In this document: positions 32,711 to 40,780 of the stretch, one piece after another
Numbering within the stretch: the first letter of the stretch is position 1
Layout of the letters: each line of letters opens with the position of its first letter
Assembly (NCBI RefSeq): GCF_001655005.1
Contig: NZ_LXET01000054.1
Coordinates: 1 to 64,000 of the forward strand
Length of the DNA: 64,000 bases
Direction of reading: 5' to 3'
DNA from: Hafnia paralvei ATCC 29927
GTDB lineage: Bacteria > Pseudomonadota > Gammaproteobacteria > Enterobacterales > Enterobacteriaceae
The notes under the pieces: generated by a model
Databases searched by the model: none
What the model saw: only the letters and a program-made list of their open reading frames with translations
Told to the model about the DNA's origin: nothing
Translations under genes and position numbers: made by a program

Positions 32711-34542
32711 CCGCTCATACTCAATTTTCTCATTTACCCGTATCTGAACAAAATCGTCACGTTATCGCGCATCTGACCCCAGAACTGTGGAGCAAAGCCA
32801 ATCGCCTACACGTTCGCAAAGCCATTGCCGAGTTTTCTCACGAGCGTTTGATTACGCCAAAATGCATTCGTCATGAAGCGTCTCCTGAAGAACTTGCCGA
32901 CTACCAGCTTGCTGCGCCACAGGGCGACGTGGTTTATCACTTCCGCGCACGTCGTCTAGCATTAGAGCATTGGGCCATCGATGCCGAATCTCTGCGTAAG
33001 ACCCAAGCAGGCGTTGAGCAGGAATTAGACTCTCTGAGCTTTATCATTGAATTCAAAGATGTGCTTGGTATTCCTCAAGAAATGTTACCGACTTACATGG
33101 AAGAGATCACCAGCACGCTTTACAGCAGCGCATTTAAACATCTGCGTGAAGGCGTTTTGATTGAACAGCTACTGGACGCTGATTTTCAAACGTTGGAAGG
33201 CGCTATGATGGAAGGCCATCCCGCCTTTGTGGCAAACAATGGCCGTATCGGTTTTGACGCTTTTGACTATCAAGCCTACGCACCTGAAGCCGCAGCCCCC
33301 ATCAATTTCGTCTGGCTCGCCGCGCACAAAAGCAAAGCCCATTTCGCCAGTATTGAAGAACTAAGTTATCAGCAATTGCTGGAAGAAGAGCTCACCCCAA
33401 GCGTGGTGGATGATTTCCGCCAACAGCTCATGGCACAAGATTTGGATCCTACCGATTATATATTCATGCCGGTTCATCCATGGCAGTGGCAGAACAAGCT
33501 GACAGGGATTTTCGCACCCGATATCGCTAAACGTGAGTTGGTTTATTTAGGTATCGGTGATGATAACTATCAGGCACAGCAATCGATCCGCACCTTCTTT
33601 AACACCAGCAATTCCCGCAAGCGTTATGTCAAAACTGCATTATCGATTCTGAATATGGGTTTCATGCGTGGCCTATCGCCGTATTACATGGCAACCACTC
33701 CGGGTATCAATGAATGGCTGGCCGAGCTCATCGATAATGACGCTTGCCTGCGCGACTATGGCTTCCGTATGCTGCGCGAAGTGGCCACCATCGGCTATCG
33801 CAATCACTATTACGAAAGCGCAGTAAGCGGTGATACGCCATACAAAAAAATGATGGCGGCACTGTGGCGCGAAAGCCCACTGGCGCTGATCCAGCCAAAT
33901 CAACGCGTTATGACGATGGCGGCGCTGTTGCATCAAGATCGTGAAGGTAACGCTCTACTACCTGCAATGATTCAAGCTTCTGGCCTCGAGACGGGCGAAT
34001 GGCTGAAACGCTATCTGCAAAGCTACCTTAGCCCGCTGTTGCACTGCTTATACACCTACGATCTCGCCTTTATGCCACACGGTGAAAACCTGATTCTAGT
34101 GCTGGAAAACCACACGCCAGTACACGTTTTCATGAAGGATATCGCCGAAGAAATCGTGGTGATGGATCCCGACGCCAATCTGCCGGAAAAAGCCAAACGT
34201 GTGGCGGTATTTGTTCCCGATGAGCTGAAGATTCTGTCGATATTCACCGATGTTTTCGACGGTTTCTTCCGCTTCATGGCCGCGATCCTCCACGAACAAG
34301 GCAGCTATCCTCAGGAACAATTCTGGCATCGAGTCGCAGAATGTGTGACTGACTATCAGCAAGCGCATCCTGAGTTAGCGGAGCGCTTCGCACGCTACGA
34401 TATGTTCAGCCCTGCGTTTACTCACTCTTGCCTAAACCGCCTACAGTTAGCGAACAATCGCCAGATGATCAATCTCAGCGATCCATCGCAAAACCTGAAG
34501 TTTGCTGGTCAGTTAGATAACCCGCTAGTGGTTTTTAAATAA
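32707..34542 (+). CDS. IucA/IucC-type siderophore synthetase
   Basis: An NRPS-independent siderophore synthetase that joins hydroxamate monomers by ATP-dependent amide bond formation, here probably oligomerising or macrocyclising hydroxy-succinyl-diamines. The 611-residue protein starts with an IucA/IucC domain; HPWQWQNK and NTSNSRKRYVKTALSILNMG are typical active-site elements, and a FhuF-like/reductase-type C-terminal region follows. It resembles AlcC/DesD/PubC in length and layout. The ATG overlaps the acyltransferase stop. It is the last gene of the synthesis operon; a weak hairpin at 34560-34590 follows. Confidence 0.9.
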   Translation: MTAHTQFSHLPVSEQNRHVIAHLTPELWSKANRLHVRKAIAEFSHERLITPKCIRHEASPEELADYQLAAPQGDVVYHFRARRLALEHWAIDAESLRKTQAGVEQELDSLSFIIEFKDVLGIPQEMLPTYMEEITSTLYSSAFKHLREGVLIEQLLDADFQTLEGAMMEGHPAFVANNGRIGFDAFDYQAYAPEAAAPINFVWLAAHKSKAHFASIEELSYQQLLEEELTPSVVDDFRQQLMAQDLDPTDYIFMPVHPWQWQNKLTGIFAPDIAKRELVYLGIGDDNYQAQQSIRTFFNTSNSRKRYVKTALSILNMGFMRGLSPYYMATTPGINEWLAELIDNDACLRDYGFRMLREVATIGYRNHYYESAVSGDTPYKKMMAALWRESPLALIQPNQRVMTMAALLHQDREGNALLPAMIQASGLETGEWLKRYLQSYLSPLLHCLYTYDLAFMPHGENLILVLENHTPVHVFMKDIAEEIVVMDPDANLPEKAKRVAVFVPDELKILSIFTDVFDGFFRFMAAILHEQGSYPQEQFWHRVAECVTDYQQAHPELAERFARYDMFSPAFTHSCLNRLQLANNRQMINLSDPSQNLKFAGQLDNPLVVFK

Positions 34543-34624
34543 CGGGTTTAAATACTGTAAAGCCCCCAAGCCCATAAAGGACGGGGGCTCGTCTTCTGGA
34601 GTCTTATATCCTAACCAATGGATA

Positions 34625-34751
34625 TATATCCAAAATAATGGGAGTTGTATCAAGGTGGCAAGCGAGATAACCCCGAATCACTTATTCTAGTAAGTGATTC
34701 GGGGGAGCGGGCGCGGCCAACACATATGCAATTTCAAGTATGACGGATATA
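34625..34751. repeat. Palindromic intergenic repeat, copy 3 (most complete)
   Basis: A 127-bp element between the siderophore operon and mdfA. Imperfect outer arms (left from TATATCC at 34625, right ending GGATATA at 34751) carry the family sequence TTTCAAGTATGACGG. The centre is a perfect 14-bp stem (34671-34684 with 34691-34704) with a 6-nt loop. The related short copies at 6114 and 8647 have lost this core. Confidence 0.75.
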
Positions 34752-34773
34752 AATAACCGAGTAATCACCCGAG

Positions 34774-35994
34774 ATGCCATCCTATATTGCTGCTTCTAAG
34801 CTCACTCGCCGTGCCGTGCTGTTCCCTCTCGCACTGGTACTTTTCGAGTTTGCGACCTATATCGCCCACGACATGATTCAACCGGGCATGATCCATGTCG
34901 TGCGTGATTTCAATGCTGACGTGAGCTGGGTTCCAACCTCATTAACTGCGTACTTATTTGGCGGCATGATGCTGCAATGGTTGCTTGGGCCGTTATCTGA
35001 CCGGATTGGCCGTCGACCAGTCATGCTCACGGGTGTCATGCTATTCGTTGTCGCCTGTATCGCGACCCTGTTTACCAGCAACATTGAGCAATTTATCCTG
35101 ATGCGCTTCATTCAAGGAATCAGTCTGTGCTTTATCGGTGCAGTAGGCTATGCCGCGGTGCAAGAGGCCTTCGACCAAACGCTCAGCATTAAGCTAATGG
35201 CGCTAATGGCAAACGTGGCTCTGATTGCACCGCTGATTGGCCCATTGGCAGGCGCTGCCTTCATCCAATTTGCGCCATGGAAAAGCATGTTTGCCGTATT
35301 CGCGCTAGTTGCTTTTGTCGCATGGTTGGGTCTGTGGAAAGGCATGCCGGAAACCGCGCAGTCTCAGGGAGAAAAACTACGTCTAAAGTCTCTCTTGGCT
35401 GATTACCGTCAGGTATTTGGTAATTTACGCTTTGTCTGCGGCGCCGCATCAATTGGCTTCTCTGCTCTGCCGCTATTGGCCTGGGTAGCTATTTCGCCCG
35501 TCATTCTTATCGATGGGGAAGGTCTGACGCCAGTCGCTTACGGCTGGCTACAGGTGCCGATTTTCATGGCGCTCATTGCCGGAAATTTAGTGCTGGCACG
35601 CATTGCCGGCAAAATGCCGATTGAAAAACCGCTTTGGCTTGGCGCTCCCCCCATCATTGCAGGACTAGCGCTAGCGGCTTTTGGCTCCGTGTTTACGCCG
35701 CATGCCTATCTTTGGACCATCGCTGGCTTAAGTCTTTACGCGTTCGGTACGGGTCTTATCAACGCAGGGCTTTATCGCCTAACACTGTTTGCCAGCAATA
35801 TGCGCAAAGGTACCGTCGCGGCGGCACTGGGTATGACAACCATCGGTATCTACGCATTGGGAATCGAGCTAGCAAAACGTATTTATCTTTGGGCAGGAAG
35901 CGGCGTGTTTAATGTGTATGGGCTTATCAGCGGGTTGGTTTGGTTGGGACTGATGTGGATATTCCTGAGAAAAAAGCCTGATGCGCCAGCATAA
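34774..35994 (+). CDS. mdfA: MdfA-type multidrug efflux MFS transporter
   Basis: A proton-antiport drug exporter of the major facilitator family with twelve hydrophobic segments. The 406-residue product matches E. coli MdfA along its length. The functional acidic residues of helix 1 are at Glu25 and Asp33 (Glu26 and Asp34 in E. coli). The motif GPLSDRIGRRPVM and the helix-4 arginine in LMRFIQGISLCFIGA are present. The start has a weak ribosome-binding site. It follows the siderophore operon but is separated by a hairpin and a repeat, so a role as siderophore exporter is possible but not shown. Confidence 0.88.
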   Translation: MPSYIAASKLTRRAVLFPLALVLFEFATYIAHDMIQPGMIHVVRDFNADVSWVPTSLTAYLFGGMMLQWLLGPLSDRIGRRPVMLTGVMLFVVACIATLFTSNIEQFILMRFIQGISLCFIGAVGYAAVQEAFDQTLSIKLMALMANVALIAPLIGPLAGAAFIQFAPWKSMFAVFALVAFVAWLGLWKGMPETAQSQGEKLRLKSLLADYRQVFGNLRFVCGAASIGFSALPLLAWVAISPVILIDGEGLTPVAYGWLQVPIFMALIAGNLVLARIAGKMPIEKPLWLGAPPIIAGLALAAFGSVFTPHAYLWTIAGLSLYAFGTGLINAGLYRLTLFASNMRKGTVAAALGMTTIGIYALGIELAKRIYLWAGSGVFNVYGLISGLVWLGLMWIFLRKKPDAPA

Positions 35995-36071
35995 AGTTAA
36001 CATTCAATAACGCACAACTCCGTCGTTCTAGCCTTCGGGCAAATTTCTTCGAATGCCATTATTACAATATA

Positions 36072-36094
36072 TGGGCGCGCACCTCGCGCGCCCA
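36072..36094. terminator. Hairpin between convergent mdfA and ygiD
   Basis: Perfect 9-bp GC-rich stem TGGGCGCGC / GCGCGCCCA with a 5-nt loop. There is no T-run on either side, but the convergent placement suggests a transcription end point. Confidence 0.5.
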
Positions 36095-36109
36095 AACGAT
36101 AAACAGGGT

Positions 36110-36895
36110 TCACTCACCGACGACGACGGATAGCATACTCAGCGACGCCATAACGATGCCGTCAACGGGGACACGGATTGGCTCTTCACCGTCCCAAGCA
36201 CCTAGGACATAAAGCAGCGGCAGAAAGTGTTCTGGCGAAGGGTTGGATAATTCAGCTCCCTCATGCTGCATAAAGTTAACCAGTGGATGATCCTCACCTT
36301 TATACGCAAGGTTCTCACGCACAAAATTATCAAAGCTGAATGCCCACGGATAAGGTTCAGCGTCGCCTTGCCATTTCACCATACGCAGGTTGTGCACCAC
36401 GTTTCCGCTCGCCACAATCATCACCCCCTCATCGCGTAAAGCCGATAATTTTTTACCTAAGGCAAAGTGATAAGCCGCAGGCTGTGTTCCGTCGATGCTG
36501 AGCTGAATGACTGGAATATCAGCATCAGGGTACATTTTAATTAACACGCCCCAAGTACCGTGATCCAATCCCCACTCACTGTGATCTAAATGCACCATTT
36601 CCGGTTCGAGCAATTGCTGAACTCGACGAGCCAGCTCAGGGGCACCCGGCGCGGGATATTGAGTATCAAACAACGCCTGTGGAAATCCGCCAAAGTCATG
36701 GATAGTGCGAGGTTGTTCCATCGCAGTAACAAAAGTACCACGTGTAAACCAATGGGCAGACACGGCAATAATCGCTTTTGGGCGCGGTAACGTTCGACCC
36801 AACTCGCGCCAAGCCGCCGTGTAATCATTTTCTTCCAGCACGTTCATCGGGCTACCGTGACCGAGAAACAACGCAGGCATACGAGAGGTCGTCAT
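36110..36895 (-). CDS. ygiD: 4,5-DOPA dioxygenase family protein YgiD
   Basis: A 261-residue member of the class III extradiol dioxygenase superfamily. In E. coli YgiD is a zinc-containing 4,5-DOPA-extradiol dioxygenase. Metal-site motifs visible are LFLGHGSPMN (near residue 13), AVSAHW, HSEWGLDHGTWGVL and the C-terminal VVHNLR. The gene is divergent from zupT, as in E. coli, across about 250 bp. The physiological substrate in this organism is not known. Confidence 0.92.
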   Translation of the reverse strand: MTTSRMPALFLGHGSPMNVLEENDYTAAWRELGRTLPRPKAIIAVSAHWFTRGTFVTAMEQPRTIHDFGGFPQALFDTQYPAPGAPELARRVQQLLEPEMVHLDHSEWGLDHGTWGVLIKMYPDADIPVIQLSIDGTQPAAYHFALGKKLSALRDEGVMIVASGNVVHNLRMVKWQGDAEPYPWAFSFDNFVRENLAYKGEDHPLVNFMQHEGAELSNPSPEHFLPLLYVLGAWDGEEPIRVPVDGIVMASLSMLSVVVGE

Positions 36896-37114
36896 AACAT
36901 TATCCTTTTCTTATCTACTGGAGGGCGCTGCCTCCGAATCCCTCTACAGTACTCACAATTCAGCAAATCGTCTGCCGGATAACCATGATGATGATTGTCA
37001 GTAAATTTGAATATTCTCTGCTTGCCAAAGTCTTTCGCCTCACGATGAGGTTGAGTTATTAATTCTATTGGTAATAACGTTGTATTCGCTATTTACTTAC
37101 TGATAGGTTAAAAC

Positions 37115-37133
37115 AATAATAGGAATCATTATC
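37115..37133 (+). promoter_or_regulatory. Fur-box-like site upstream of zupT
   Basis: AATAATAGGAATCATTATC matches the Fur consensus at 15 of 19 positions, including an exact right half. It ends 14 bases before the zupT ATG, so bound Fur would block transcription or overlap the start site. Confidence 0.65.
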
Positions 37134-37147
37134 AACATGGAGGCGCT

Positions 37148-37921
37148 ATGTCAGTTCCACTCATTCTGACTCTGCTTGCTGGCGGTGCCACGTTTGTCGG
37201 CGCGTTGTTAGCCATCGTCGGGCAAAAACCATCTAACCGGGTTTTAGCCTTTGCGCTCGGCTTTGCAGCAGGGATTATGCTGCTGATTTCGTTAATGGAA
37301 ATGCTACCCGCCGCGCTAGATACCCAAGGCATGTCGCCTATGCTGGGTTACGGCATGTTTATCATTGGCTTAGTGGGCTATTTCCTATTGGACAGGATGT
37401 TGCCTCATCAACATGCTCACGACCTGATGGATGCGCCTAAAGCGGGAAAAACGCGCAACCTGCGCCGCACGGCTATGCTGCTGACATTAGGCATCAGCCT
37501 GCACAACTTTCCAGAAGGGATAGCCACCTTTGTCACCGCAAGCTCCGATCTCGAACTCGGAATGGGAATTGCGTTAGCCGTTGCTATTCACAATATCCCA
37601 GAGGGTCTTGCGGTAGCTGGACCCGTTTACGCCGCAACAGGTTCGAAAACTAAAGCGTTGTGGTGGGCAAGTATTTCAGGTTTTGCTGAGATTTTAGGGG
37701 GGCTGCTAGCATTCTTCCTGCTGGGACCGGCTATCTCTCCAGTATTCATGGCATCGATTATGGCGATGGTGGCCGGGATTATGGTCGCGCTGTCAGTCGA
37801 TGAGCTTATGCCGTTGGCGAAAGAAATCGATCCGCAGAATAACCCGAGCTATGGCGTTTTGTGCGGTATGACCGTAATGGGGTTTAGCCTAACATTGCTT
37901 CAGAGCAGCCCATTAGGTTAA
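37148..37921 (+). CDS. zupT: ZIP-family zinc/iron importer ZupT
   Basis: A broad-specificity divalent metal importer (Zn, Fe, Mn, Co) of the ZIP family in the inner membrane. The 257 residues have eight predicted transmembrane helices. The binuclear metal site is given by HNFPEG in helix 4 and HNIPEG in helix 5, and a His-rich loop (HQHAHD) lies near residue 87. The ATG follows GGAGG. It is divergent from ygiD. A Fur-like box directly before the start suggests iron control. Confidence 0.95.
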   Translation: MSVPLILTLLAGGATFVGALLAIVGQKPSNRVLAFALGFAAGIMLLISLMEMLPAALDTQGMSPMLGYGMFIIGLVGYFLLDRMLPHQHAHDLMDAPKAGKTRNLRRTAMLLTLGISLHNFPEGIATFVTASSDLELGMGIALAVAIHNIPEGLAVAGPVYAATGSKTKALWWASISGFAEILGGLLAFFLLGPAISPVFMASIMAMVAGIMVALSVDELMPLAKEIDPQNNPSYGVLCGMTVMGFSLTLLQSSPLG

Positions 37922-37936
37922 TCCAGTATGAATAGC

Positions 37937-37964
37937 AAAAAGGACAGCCTAGGCTGTCCTTTTT
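37937..37964. terminator. Bidirectional terminator zupT/ribB
   Basis: AAAAAGGACAGCCT / AGGCTGTCCTTTTT perfect palindrome in the 61-bp gap between convergent zupT and ribB, with T-runs in both directions. Confidence 0.9.
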
Positions 37965-37982
37965 CGTTTGGCTAGCAAGCAT

Positions 37983-38636
37983 TTAGCTCGCTTTTTTCTC
38001 TTGAGACTGACGATATGCAACCAAATCGTCGATGGTCACAACGGGCATATTATGTTTGTTAGCAAACACAATCACCTCTGGAGCGCGAGCCATAGTGCCA
38101 TCGTCGTTGGTCAGTTCGCACAGTACACCTGCGGAACGGAAGCCAGCCAAAGTGACTAAATCAATAGTGGCTTCGGTATGACCACGACGCGTCAACACAC
38201 CGCCGTTTTGCGCACGCAGTGGGAATACATGACCTGGGCGATGCAAATCAGAAGGCTTCGCACCTTCTGCACTCGCCGCGCGCACGGTGGTCAAGCGGTC
38301 TTTGGCTGAAACACCGGTAGTAACGCCTTCGGCGGCTTCGATAGTCACGGTGAACGCGGTGCCGTAGTGGCTGGTGTTATTGCTGACCATCATTGGCAGA
38401 TCTAACTGCAAACGACGCTCTTCAGTGATGCACAGACACACAATGCCGCTACCATGACGGATGGTCATCGCCATCTGTTCTTCAGTCATGGTTTCAGCAG
38501 GGAAAATCATGTCGCCTTCGTTTTCACGATTTTCATCGTCGAGCACCATCACACCACGTCCTTCACGCAGCGCAGTCAGCGCACGTTCAACACGTTCCAT
38601 CGGAGTACCGAAATCGGAAAGTAAAGTCTGATTCAT
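37983..38636 (-). CDS. ribB: 3,4-dihydroxy-2-butanone-4-phosphate synthase RibB
   Basis: It converts ribulose-5-phosphate to 3,4-dihydroxy-2-butanone-4-phosphate and formate for riboflavin synthesis. The 217-residue monofunctional enzyme has the active-site motif DDENRENEGDM (about 33-43) and the conserved CLCITEERR, HRPGHVFPLR and RRGHTEATIDL segments. No RibA domain is fused. Expression is under an FMN riboswitch in the leader of about 300 bases. GAGG lies about eight bases before the ATG. Confidence 0.97.
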   Translation of the reverse strand: MNQTLLSDFGTPMERVERALTALREGRGVMVLDDENRENEGDMIFPAETMTEEQMAMTIRHGSGIVCLCITEERRLQLDLPMMVSNNTSHYGTAFTVTIEAAEGVTTGVSAKDRLTTVRAASAEGAKPSDLHRPGHVFPLRAQNGGVLTRRGHTEATIDLVTLAGFRSAGVLCELTNDDGTMARAPEVIVFANKHNMPVVTIDDLVAYRQSQEKKAS

Positions 38637-38756
38637 GGTAAAAAAACCTCATTAATTATATGGATTACCAGAATCAGGGCAGCTTTGAGGAGTGGCAAAC
38701 GCAAGCCTACGGCCTACGCGCCTAATAACGCGAGTGGGATAAACCCAACAGGTATC

Positions 38757-38934
38757 GTTACTCTCTCCCATCCGGACTCTAACCGTCGGCTCTGGAATTA
38801 CACCAGATCTGCTGTCCTTACACTTTGCAGCGTAAGCGCTCGCGGGCTTTTTATGATTTCGCAACGCCTTTAAAGGCATGCGTTATGCACAAATTTACCG
38901 CCGGTGGGGACTTCCACCCCGCCCTGAGAATAAG
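38757..38934 (-). promoter_or_regulatory. FMN riboswitch (RFN element) of ribB
   Basis: On the minus strand the canonical conserved blocks appear in order: CTTATTCTCAGGGCGGGGTG, CCCCACCGGCGGTAA, AGCCCGCGAGCG, CAGCAGATCTGGTG and GCCGACGGTTAGAGTCCGGA. Together they form the six-helix RFN aptamer. The distal part to the ribB start holds the expression platform, which should repress ribB when FMN is abundant. Confidence 0.95.
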
Positions 38935-39138
38935 CAGGCCAACTATAACGCTAATGACTAATTTGGGCAATCGGCTTTCCTGATTATCCAAGAACGATCA
39001 CAGAGGTTTATCCGTTAGCCAACTCGCATTACACTATGGACTTAAAGCATCAGCATGCCGCAGCTCAATATCATCGTCATTCGTTCTGATCGTGGTGTGA
39101 AGCCACAACGCATGACCATAACGACCAAGGAACACTCC

Positions 39139-39414
39139 ATGATTGACCCGAAGAAAATTGAACAAATTGCTCGTCAGGTGCATGAATCTATGCCAAAAGG
39201 ACTGCGTGAGTTCGGGGATGATGTCGAGAAGAAGATACGCCAAATCCTACAAGCACAGTTCAACCGTATGGATTTAGTCAACCGTGAAGAGTTTGACGTG
39301 CAGACTCAAGTTCTCATGCGTACCCGCGAGAAACTCGCCCTGATGGAACAACGCCTTTCTGCGCTAGAAGAAAAACTGGCGGCAACAGAGACGACGACCA
39401 AAGACGCGGAATAA
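39139..39414 (+). CDS. ubiK: Ubiquinone biosynthesis accessory factor UbiK
   Basis: UbiK (YqiC) is a membrane-associated accessory factor that works with UbiJ in aerobic ubiquinone synthesis. The 91-residue protein has an amphipathic N-terminal helix (MIDPKKIEQIARQVHES) and a C-terminal trimeric coiled coil (about 45-82). The reading frame opens 28 codons earlier, but the ATG at 39139 has AAGGAA at seven bases and gives the family start. A strong terminator follows, so it is monocistronic. It shares its control region with the divergent ribB leader. Confidence 0.93.
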   Translation: MIDPKKIEQIARQVHESMPKGLREFGDDVEKKIRQILQAQFNRMDLVNREEFDVQTQVLMRTREKLALMEQRLSALEEKLAATETTTKDAE

Positions 39415-39435
39415 TCCAACTCGGCCCCAAAAGTA

Positions 39436-39462
39436 AAACGGAAGCTTAGGCTTCCGTTTTTT
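39436..39462 (+). terminator. Terminator of ubiK
   Basis: Perfect stem AACGGAAGC / GCTTCCGTT with loop TTAG and T-run TTTT. It lies between ubiK and the convergent yjeH. Confidence 0.9.
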
Positions 39463-39505
39463 GTTTGTTCAATATGCAGGAGAAAACAACAGTACTAATA
39501 CGAAT

Positions 39506-40750
39506 CTAGGCACCCGCGACGGCGCGCTTCGGCAGGAAAGCCCACAGAGCGGCTAACATAACCATGGCGTACGCACTTTTCCATCCCACCATGTACAGCA
39601 ACAGTAAGCATAATACTCCACCTATTGCCGCCATCAGGCGTGAACGCCCTTTCAGCAATCGACACCCCGCCAACATGCACAGTAGATAGATCATAATAAA
39701 AATACCATTGGCATAGATGATCAATTCATCTAAAGCGATACCTAGCGTGAAAATGCCAACCGCACATACCAAGCAACAGCCAAGAACCACATTTAACGCA
39801 TTAACCGGCGCCTGACGTGCAGAAAGTTTCGCCAAACGACTGTTCTGCTTTAGCTGAGCCTGTGACCAAACTAAACGAGCAAAACTTTGAGTATAAATAT
39901 TCAGGCTGGCAAAACAGGCGAGATAGCCAATGATACAGGCGACCCAAAGCGCTTTCTGTCCAAACAGTTGAACCACTATCCCCGGCAATGACGCAGCCGC
40001 TGCTTTTTCCGCGCCGAAAGCATTGAAGTGCAGTACGGCAACCGTACATCCCCAATAGACAATCCCAGCCAACAGCAAACCTATTATCAGCGCCCGCGGG
40101 AAATCACGTTCAGGATGCTTAAATTCAGAAGCCAAATGAGCAAAGGCTTCTAAGCCCACAAAGCACCAGAACATCACTGCCAAAGCGGAGAATAAATTAC
40201 TAGGGCTAACATCAGACGGTTGAGGGAATGGAATTTCGGCAGGAGAGATCCCCCCGCGCCACCAAATAGCAGCCACAAGTGCCACAACCAGTGCAGCAAT
40301 CAACGTCTGAAGGTTAGCGCTGGAACCGGCGCCTCGTGTACCGAGAAACCACACCGCGCTCAGAGTTCCGACCTCGACCAACAGTAGCTGCCAACCATGC
40401 CAGCCGAACATGGCCTGCCAAAAGCCTGCTGCAATTTGTAATGCCGCAGGCAAACCAACGGGGATAACCGAAAGAAATAGCCAGCCCGTGACTCGGGCCA
40501 TATGCGGCCCAAATGCCATACCGACGAAATGGGCAGCGCCGCCAGCGCTAGGAAAATGACGCCCTAGCGCGGCAAAACCAATAGCAATCGGAAAAACGAG
40601 CACAATCAGAATGGGCCAAGCCCATAAACTATCATCGCCCGCCACTAATGCCGCCAACGCAGGAACGGCAAATACTCCCGTTCCTAACAATGACGTCGAC
40701 AGTAGCCCCACGCCCTGAGCCAATCCCAGCTCTTGCTTTAATCCACTCAC
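39506..40750 (-). CDS. yjeH: L-methionine/branched-chain amino acid exporter YjeH
   Basis: An APC-superfamily inner-membrane exporter of methionine and branched-chain amino acids. The 414 residues form about twelve helices, and the N-terminus MSGLKQELGLAQGVGLLSTSLLGTG is nearly identical to E. coli YjeH. The start codon is GTG at 40750. It lies about 30 bases upstream of hldE's 3' end on the same strand. In E. coli it is near groES; here it stands between ubiK and hldE. Confidence 0.94.
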   Translation of the reverse strand: MSGLKQELGLAQGVGLLSTSLLGTGVFAVPALAALVAGDDSLWAWPILIVLVFPIAIGFAALGRHFPSAGGAAHFVGMAFGPHMARVTGWLFLSVIPVGLPAALQIAAGFWQAMFGWHGWQLLLVEVGTLSAVWFLGTRGAGSSANLQTLIAALVVALVAAIWWRGGISPAEIPFPQPSDVSPSNLFSALAVMFWCFVGLEAFAHLASEFKHPERDFPRALIIGLLLAGIVYWGCTVAVLHFNAFGAEKAAAASLPGIVVQLFGQKALWVACIIGYLACFASLNIYTQSFARLVWSQAQLKQNSRLAKLSARQAPVNALNVVLGCCLVCAVGIFTLGIALDELIIYANGIFIMIYLLCMLAGCRLLKGRSRLMAAIGGVLCLLLLYMVGWKSAYAMVMLAALWAFLPKRAVAGA

Positions 40751-40780
40751 AGTGTGTTCCGATTGTCGTGCGTCAGGCCT

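Noticed and set aside
34774..35994. mdfA as a dedicated siderophore exporter
   Set aside because: The protein matches MdfA along its length, including the key acidic residues, and a hairpin and repeat separate it from the operon; the export role is only a possibility.
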